A stretch of 10,849 nucleotides of DNA, taken from NCBI GenBank assembly GCA_937958475.1, contig CALFXR010000224.1, positions 1-10,849 of the forward strand, given 5' to 3'. Position 1 is the stretch's first letter. Each line of letters starts with the position of its first letter. The DNA comes from an uncultured Mesorhizobium sp. Lineage in GTDB: Bacteria > Pseudomonadota > Alphaproteobacteria > Rhizobiales > Rhizobiaceae. Below are positions 6,951 to 10,849 of the stretch, in pieces. The notes beneath the pieces were generated by a model. The model was not told the origin of the DNA. It saw nothing but the letters and a program-made list of their open reading frames with translations, and ran no database searches. The translations under genes and the position numbers were made by a program.

Positions 6951-7279
6951 AGCGAGGCGATGTCGTCGTCGTTTCGCTTCCCGGTGATCTAGGCAAACCC
7001 AGGCCAGCAGTGATCGTTCAGGTGGACGTGCTGAACAATCACCTTCGAACGGTCCTGCTCTGCCCGATCAGCAGCTATTCCTCTTCCCCGAGCTTCTTTC
7101 GCGTCGCCGTCGAACCAACTGGCGAAAACGGGCTGCGTTTGCCCTCCGAGATTATGGTCGAGAAGCTTCAGGCGGCCAACAAGTCGAAGGTAGGGCAAGT
7201 GATCGGCCATATGGATCACGAGACGATGCTCAAACTCGCCCGCGCGCTGGCGATTTCGCTGGGGCTGGCGCTGGATTAG
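6947..7279 (+). CDS. mazF: MazF/PemK-family toxin (endoribonuclease)
   Basis: A 110-residue protein with the MazF fold hallmarks: KRGDVVVVSLPGDLGKPRPAVIVQ at residues 2-25, with the conserved GD and KPRPAV/I elements; LLCPISSY (57-64); and a second-half segment GLRLPSEIMVEKLQAANKSK ending in a predicted helix. MazF toxins cleave mRNA at short specific sequences; the site recognised here cannot be read off. Its ATG overlaps the antitoxin stop by four bases, so stoichiometry is likely set by coupling. The stop lies 16 bases before hydA, so readthrough from this module into dihydropyrimidinase is possible. The gene appears intact, with conserved basic and polar residues in the usual places, so the toxin is probably functional. 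Confidence 0.88.
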   Translation: MKRGDVVVVSLPGDLGKPRPAVIVQVDVLNNHLRTVLLCPISSYSSSPSFFRVAVEPTGENGLRLPSEIMVEKLQAANKSKVGQVIGHMDHETMLKLARALAISLGLALD

Positions 7280-7295
7280 CAAACGGGGAACGGAA

Positions 7296-8747
7296 ATGAC
7301 CAAAGTCATCAGAAACGGCACCATCGTCACCGCCGACCGCACCTTCAAGGGCGACGTGCTGATGAGCCACGGCAAGATCGTGGCGATCGGCTCGAACCTG
7401 CACGGCGACCACGAGTTCGACGCCACCGGCTGCTACATCATGCCCGGCGGCATCGACCCGCACACCCACCTGGAAATGCCCTTCATGGGCACCTATTCGG
7501 CCGACGACTTCGAGACCGGCACGCGTGCGGCGCTGTCGGGCGGCACCACCATGGTCGTCGACTTCTGCCTGCCGGCGCCCGGCCAGTCGCTGCTGGAAGC
7601 GCTCCAGGCCTGGGACAACAAGTCGACCAAGGCCTGCTCCGACTACACGTTCCACATGGCCATCACCTGGTGGGGCGAGCAGGTGTTCAACGAGATGGCG
7701 GCGGTCGTCGACAAGGGCATCACCTCGTTCAAGCACTTCATGGCCTACAAGGGCGCGCTGATGGTCAACGACGACGAGATGTACGCGTCGTTCCAGCGCT
7801 GCGCCGGGCTCGGCGCGCTGCCGCTCGTCCATGCCGAGAACGGCGACCTCGTCGCGGCGCTGTCGCAGAAGCTGCTGGCGGAGGGCAACAACGGGCCCGA
7901 GGCGCACGCCTATTCGCGGCCGCCCGAGGTCGAGGGCGAGGCCACCAACCGCGCCATCATGATCGCCGACATGGCCGGCGTGCCGCTCTATGTCGTTCAC
8001 ACCTCCTGCGAGCAGAGCCACGAGGCCATCCGCCGCGCCCGGCAGAAGGGCATGCGCGTCTATGGCGAACCGCTGATCCAGCATCTCGTCCTCGACGAGA
8101 CGGAATACTTCAACAAGGACTGGGACCACGCCGCGCGGCGCGTCATGAGCCCGCCCTTCCGCAACAAGCTGCACCAGGATTCGCTGTGGGCCGGTTTGCA
8201 GGCCGGTTCGTTGCAGGTGGTCGCCACCGACCACTGCGCCTTCACCACCCAGCAGAAGCGCAACGGCGTCGGCGATTTCACCAAGATCCCCAACGGCACG
8301 GGCGGCCTCGAGGATCGCCTGCCGGTGCTGTGGACCAGGGGCGTCAACACCGGCCGGCTGACGATGAACGAGTTCGTCGCCGTCACCTCGACCAACATCG
8401 CAAAAATCCTCGGCATGTATCCCAGGAAGGGCGCCATCGTCGAAGGTGCCGACGCCGATCTGGTCGTCTGGGACCCGAAGCGCAAGAAGACCATCTCCGC
8501 CGGCAACCAGCTGTCGGTGATCGATTACAACGTCTTCGAGGGCATCGAGGTCACCGGCCTGCCGCGCTTCGTCTTCAGCCGCGGCGAACTGGTCATCGAG
8601 GAGACGAAGGTCTCGGCGAAGCCCGGCCATGGCGAGTTCGTCGCGCGCGAGCCGAACGGGCCGGTCAACCGGGCGCTGTCGACCTGGAAGGAAATCGTCG
8701 CGCCGCGCAAGGTCGAGCGCACCGGCATCCCGGCCAGCGGGGTGTGA
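7296..8747 (+). CDS. hydA: Dihydropyrimidinase (hydantoinase)
   Basis: Second enzyme of the pathway: opens the ring of 5,6-dihydrouracil or dihydrothymine to N-carbamoyl-beta-alanine or the 3-aminoisobutyrate analogue. The 483-residue protein is a cyclic amidohydrolase with all metal-site residues: H56 and H58 in DPHTHLEMP, the likely carboxylated lysine K146 in SFKHFMAYKG, H179 in HAENGD, H235 in VVHTSC, and D312 in TDHCAF. A C-terminal beta-sandwich part (KGAIVEGADADLVVWDP and after) is typical. Length is normal for the family. ATG 7296 follows a purine-rich ACGGGGAACGGAA site. The gene is separated from the ureidopropionase by the toxin-antitoxin pair, and its stop overlaps the next gene by four bases (GTGA). 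A D-hydantoinase activity is common in this family and cannot be excluded. Confidence 0.95.
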   Translation: MTKVIRNGTIVTADRTFKGDVLMSHGKIVAIGSNLHGDHEFDATGCYIMPGGIDPHTHLEMPFMGTYSADDFETGTRAALSGGTTMVVDFCLPAPGQSLLEALQAWDNKSTKACSDYTFHMAITWWGEQVFNEMAAVVDKGITSFKHFMAYKGALMVNDDEMYASFQRCAGLGALPLVHAENGDLVAALSQKLLAEGNNGPEAHAYSRPPEVEGEATNRAIMIADMAGVPLYVVHTSCEQSHEAIRRARQKGMRVYGEPLIQHLVLDETEYFNKDWDHAARRVMSPPFRNKLHQDSLWAGLQAGSLQVVATDHCAFTTQQKRNGVGDFTKIPNGTGGLEDRLPVLWTRGVNTGRLTMNEFVAVTSTNIAKILGMYPRKGAIVEGADADLVVWDPKRKKTISAGNQLSVIDYNVFEGIEVTGLPRFVFSRGELVIEETKVSAKPGHGEFVAREPNGPVNRALSTWKEIVAPRKVERTGIPASGV

Positions 8748-9133
8748 GCTTGCGCAAGGCCCGGCTCGCCCTCATCGCAGCCCTGCTGCCGGCCTTGGCC
8801 GGCGGCGCCTCCGCCGAGGCCCTTTCGGGTCTCGCCGGAACCTACGGCAATGCCGCCGGATGCAGGTACGAGGCGACCGGCAACTATGTCGACGAGGACA
8901 TGGTGGTGCTGAAGGCGGACGAGTACCAGACCTACGTGACGCTCTGCGAGTTCCTCGACCTGCGCAAGGCGCGCGACGGCAGCCAGGTCGTCACGGCGCT
9001 GTGCGGCCACGAGGGCGACGAGGCGCAGACGATCGAGTTCATGCGCATCGTCAAGGACGCGTCCGGCAAGGATCTCTACGCCGTCTTCAGCCAGGCGGGC
9101 GACCTCCTCGGCGAGGTGGAGCCTTGCCGATGA
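8744..9133 (+). CDS. Small secreted four-cysteine protein, copy 1, family not recognised
   Basis: A 129-residue protein with a probable Sec signal peptide: basic start (SLRKAR), a hydrophobic run LALIAALLPALAGG, and likely cleavage after ASA at residue 24. The mature part, about 105 residues, is acidic and has cysteines at 40, 68, 87 and 128, so two disulphides in the periplasm are likely. Key elements are LAGTYGNAAGCR, CEF, DGSQVVTALC, EG and VEPC. GTG 8744 overlaps the hydA stop (GTGA) and is chosen as start; a TTG at 8750 is the alternative. It resembles the next protein gaplessly over 99 residues with the same cysteine spacing, indicating tandem duplication. Function is unknown; binding or sensing of a periplasmic ligand is speculative. 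Confidence 0.8.
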   Translation: MSLRKARLALIAALLPALAGGASAEALSGLAGTYGNAAGCRYEATGNYVDEDMVVLKADEYQTYVTLCEFLDLRKARDGSQVVTALCGHEGDEAQTIEFMRIVKDASGKDLYAVFSQAGDLLGEVEPCR

Positions 9134-9534
9134 GGAGAGTTTGCGCCGCAGCCATGGTGCGCGGTCGCTCGGCCGCGATCGCGGCTGCGTTCCTGCTGGT
9201 GCCGTCGCTCGCCTTCGCCCAGGCGCTCGAACTTTCGGGTGTCTACGGCAACGAGGCCGGCTGCCGCGTGGCCAAGGGCGAGGAGAAGGCCAGCGCCGAA
9301 GCGCTGGTCATGCGGCCCGACCGGTTCGAATCCGCTGCACTGGTGTGCGAGTTCGTGCAGGTACTGAAGGCCGCGGACGGCACGAAGGTGATCACCGCGC
9401 TGTGCGACATCGAGGGCGAGGACGGCCGCTCGGTCAGCCTGTTCACGGTCGCGCCGAGCAAGACCGATCCGGCCGCGTTGCAGATCCGCGACGAGTACGG
9501 CGCACCGTGGGACGAGGTGAAGCCATGCCCGTGA
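9130..9534 (+). CDS. Small secreted four-cysteine protein, copy 2, family not recognised
   Basis: A 134-residue protein with a longer signal peptide: basic residues to R13, a hydrophobic run AAIAAAFLLVPSLAFA and likely cleavage after AFA at residue 30. The mature part has cysteines at 45, 73, 92 and 133, spaced 28, 19 and 41 residues, exactly as in the preceding protein. Shared elements are LSGVYGNEAGCR, CEF, DGTKVITALC, EG and VKPC; by eye about 30 of 99 aligned residues are identical. ATG 9130 overlaps the previous stop (ATGA), with GGTGGAG just upstream; ATG 9154 is a weaker alternative. The middle differs most (basic and acidic residues after GCR, and the loop after VTALC/ITALC), suggesting divergence in ligand. 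It ends 8 bases before the end of the convergent cupin gene. No known family was recognised. Confidence 0.8.
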   Translation: MRRVCAAAMVRGRSAAIAAAFLLVPSLAFAQALELSGVYGNEAGCRVAKGEEKASAEALVMRPDRFESAALVCEFVQVLKAADGTKVITALCDIEGEDGRSVSLFTVAPSKTDPAALQIRDEYGAPWDEVKPCP

Positions 9535-9542
9535 GGCGGTGC

Positions 9543-9947
9543 TCACACCGCCAGCGCGTCCAGTTCGGGCAGCAGCACGACGCTCTCCTGCTCGTTGGGA
9601 TCGGTGCGCGCGATCACCGCCGTGCACGGCCTGTCCGAAAGGTTCGCCGGCAGGTGCGGCACGCCGGCCGGGATGTACATCATCTCGCCGGCCGTCATGT
9701 CGGCGTAGTGCTCGAGCCGCTCGCCGTACCAGGTGCGCGCCTCGCCGGCGAGCACGTAGACCGCCGTCTCGTGGTCCTCGTGCAGGTGCGCCTTGGCGCG
9801 CGCGCCCGGCGGTATGGTCAGCACGTGCATGCACAGGCCCTTCGCCCCGACCGTCTCGGCGGCGATGCCTTCGAAATAGCTCAACCCCTGCTTGCCGTCA
9901 TAGGTCGAACCGGGTCTGATGACGCGGCAGGTGGGCTTGGTGGACAT
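9543..9947 (-). CDS. Small single-domain cupin protein
   Basis: A 134-residue protein with one cupin beta-barrel. Motif one reads PGARAKAHLHEDHETAVYVLAG, giving probable metal ligands H54, H56 and E60. Motif two, GEMMYIPAGVPHLPAN, is an exact G(x5)PxG(x2)H(x3)N match with H98 as the fourth ligand. All four ligands are present, so a metal-binding protein, enzyme or ligand sensor is likely, but the reaction cannot be assigned. ATG 9947 is chosen; a TTG at 9992 would add 15 basic residues that look unlike the family. It is convergent with the secreted-protein genes and divergent from the ABC transporter ATPase, so it is probably transcribed on its own. Its place suggests, without proof, handling of a pathway or transport metabolite. 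Confidence 0.85.
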   Translation of the reverse strand: MSTKPTCRVIRPGSTYDGKQGLSYFEGIAAETVGAKGLCMHVLTIPPGARAKAHLHEDHETAVYVLAGEARTWYGERLEHYADMTAGEMMYIPAGVPHLPANLSDRPCTAVIARTDPNEQESVVLLPELDALAV

Positions 9948-9994
9948 GGAAGCGTCGGATCCTCTGCGGTTGGCAAATCGCGGTCGGCGCAAAA

Positions 9995-10000
9995 CTATAC
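9995..10000 (+). promoter_or_regulatory. Candidate -10 box for the ABC transporter operon
   Basis: CTATAC differs by one base from the rhizobial -10 consensus CTATAT and lies in the 119-base gap between the divergent cupin and transporter genes. The nearest -35-like sequence, TTGGCA (9970-9975), is spaced too far away, so the promoter is only tentative. No convincing RutR palindrome was found in this gap. Confidence 0.3.
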
Positions 10001-10013
10001 GAAACGGGGAACC

Positions 10014-10067
10014 ATGCGAAAGCTGAATGAGACCGCCGCGGTGCGGGCGGCGAACGGGGTGCGCTGA
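10014..10067 (+). CDS. Possible 17-residue leader peptide before the ABC ATPase
   Basis: An ATG at 10014, preceded by GGGGA at 10006-10010, opens a 17-codon frame (MRKLNETAAVRAANGVR) whose TGA overlaps the ATG of the transporter gene as TGATG. Such overlaps usually mean translational coupling. The peptide matches nothing I know and could be a leader ORF or chance. The downstream gene also has its own GGGG-containing site inside the frame. Confidence 0.3.
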   Translation: MRKLNETAAVRAANGVR

Positions 10068-10849
10068 TGACCGAAGCCGTCGTGGCCGCCAACAGGCTCG
10101 GCCTGACCTTCCAGACCGGCGATGGACCGGTCGAGGCGCTGTCCAACGTCGACCTGACGATCGGCAAGGGCGAATTCGTCTCCTTCATCGGCCCTTCGGG
10201 CTGCGGCAAGACGACGTTCCTGCGCGTCATCGCCGATCTCGAGCAGCCGACGGCGGGCACGATCACGGTCAACGGCATGACGCCGGAAATGGCGCGCAAG
10301 GCGCGCGCCTACGGCTACGTCTTCCAGGCGGCCGCGCTCTACCCGTGGCGCACCATCGAGCGCAACGTCGGCCTGCCGCTGGAGATCATGGGAATTCCGG
10401 CCGCCGAGCAGCGCGAGCGCGTCCGCCGCACGCTCGATCTCGTCAGTCTGACCGGCTTCGAGAAGAAGTACCCCTGGCAGCTCTCCGGCGGCATGCAGCA
10501 GCGCGCCTCGATCGCCCGCGCGCTCGCCTTCGACGCCGACCTCCTGCTCATGGACGAGCCGTTCGGCGCGCTCGACGAGATCGTGCGCGACCATTTGAAC
10601 GAGCAGCTCCTCGTCCTTTGGGCGCGCACGCGGAAGACCATCTGCTTCGTCACCCACTCGATCCCCGAGGCCGTCTACCTGTCGACCAAGATCGTCGTCA
10701 TGTCGCCGCGCCCGGGCCGGGTCACCGACATCATCGAATCGACGCTGCCGAAGGAGCGCCCGCTGGAAATCCGCGAAAGCCCGGAATTCCTGGCCATCGC
10801 CCACCGCGTCCGCGAAGGCCTGAGGGCAGGGCATTCCTATGATGATTGA
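10067..10849 (+). CDS. NitT/TauT-type ABC importer ATP-binding protein, probable pyrimidine uptake
   Basis: A complete 260-residue ABC ATPase that energises an importer at the inner face of the membrane. Walker A is GPSGCGKT (42-49), the Q-loop glutamine Q87 is in YVFQAAALYPW, the signature is LSGGMQQR (139-146), Walker B is LLLMDEP (159-165), the D-loop GALD is 167-170, and the switch histidine is H197. The FVTHSIPEAVYLSTKIVVMSPRPGR region is typical of the nitrate/sulfonate/taurine and NMT1-linked (thiamine-precursor-like) group. In rhizobia this type of transporter accompanies dihydropyrimidine genes and is predicted to import pyrimidines; that assignment is from memory of annotated clusters and from the neighbours here. 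The permeases and substrate-binding protein should follow just past the window, which ends at this stop codon. Confidence 0.93.
   Translation: MTEAVVAANRLGLTFQTGDGPVEALSNVDLTIGKGEFVSFIGPSGCGKTTFLRVIADLEQPTAGTITVNGMTPEMARKARAYGYVFQAAALYPWRTIERNVGLPLEIMGIPAAEQRERVRRTLDLVSLTGFEKKYPWQLSGGMQQRASIARALAFDADLLLMDEPFGALDEIVRDHLNEQLLVLWARTRKTICFVTHSIPEAVYLSTKIVVMSPRPGRVTDIIESTLPKERPLEIRESPEFLAIAHRVREGLRAGHSYDD

Noticed and set aside
7297..7308. TGACCAAAGTCA at the hydA start as a RutR site
   Set aside because: Only TGAC/GTCA pair and the half-site spacing differs from the operator; it is explained by codons MTKVI.
7230..8630. Minus-strand open frame of about 460 codons opposite hydA
   Set aside because: Antisense shadow of a conserved enzyme gene; no recognisable domain.
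9970..9986. TTGGCAAATCGCGGTCG between cupin and ABC ATPase as a RutR operator
   Set aside because: Left half has two mismatches and the right half does not align with TGGTCAA at the required spacing.

Overview
The window is chromosome-like DNA of high G+C content from an alphaproteobacterium, most likely a rhizobial genus such as Mesorhizobium or a relative. This rests on remembered family sequences (PreA, RutR, the hydantoinase/carbamoylase enzymes) and on the base composition; no search was run. It is a catabolic locus for the reductive degradation of pyrimidine bases (uracil and thymine).

Layout: (1) 3-1319, preA, the Fe-S/FMN subunit of NAD-dependent dihydropyrimidine dehydrogenase; its NADH-oxidising partner is not in the window and is presumably just upstream. 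(2) 1348-3106, two membrane proteins on the same strand: a CPBP-family protein with a degenerate protease motif and an EamA/DMT transporter. (3) 3146-3784 on the minus strand, a close RutR homologue (TetR family, pyrimidine sensing). (4) A 240-bp divergent control region with a near-consensus RutR palindrome (3930-3945) abutting a candidate -10 box. (5) 4025-8747 on the plus strand, an omega-amino acid:pyruvate aminotransferase, a beta-ureidopropionase, an inserted MazE-like/MazF toxin-antitoxin pair, and dihydropyrimidinase. (6) 8744-9534, two small secreted four-cysteine proteins, apparently tandem paralogues, chained to hydA by 4-nt stop/start overlaps. (7) 9543-9947 on the minus strand, a small cupin. 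(8) 10067-10849, the ATPase of a NitT/TauT-type ABC importer, probably the first gene of a pyrimidine uptake operon continuing beyond the window, preceded by a 17-codon leader ORF.

Together the enzymes give a full route: uracil to dihydrouracil (PreA with its partner), to N-carbamoyl-beta-alanine (HydA), to beta-alanine plus CO2 and NH3 (ureidopropionase), to malonate semialdehyde (aminotransferase). Thymine would give 3-aminoisobutyrate and methylmalonate semialdehyde. The ABC importer would feed the pathway and RutR would couple it to pyrimidine supply.

The least ordinary parts are the tandem secreted proteins, which share identical cysteine spacing and fit no family I recognise; the toxin-antitoxin module splitting the operon; the 14-bp intercistronic hairpin; and the leader ORF. 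No rRNA, tRNA, CRISPR array or insertion sequence was seen, and no gene-free stretch exceeds 300 bases.
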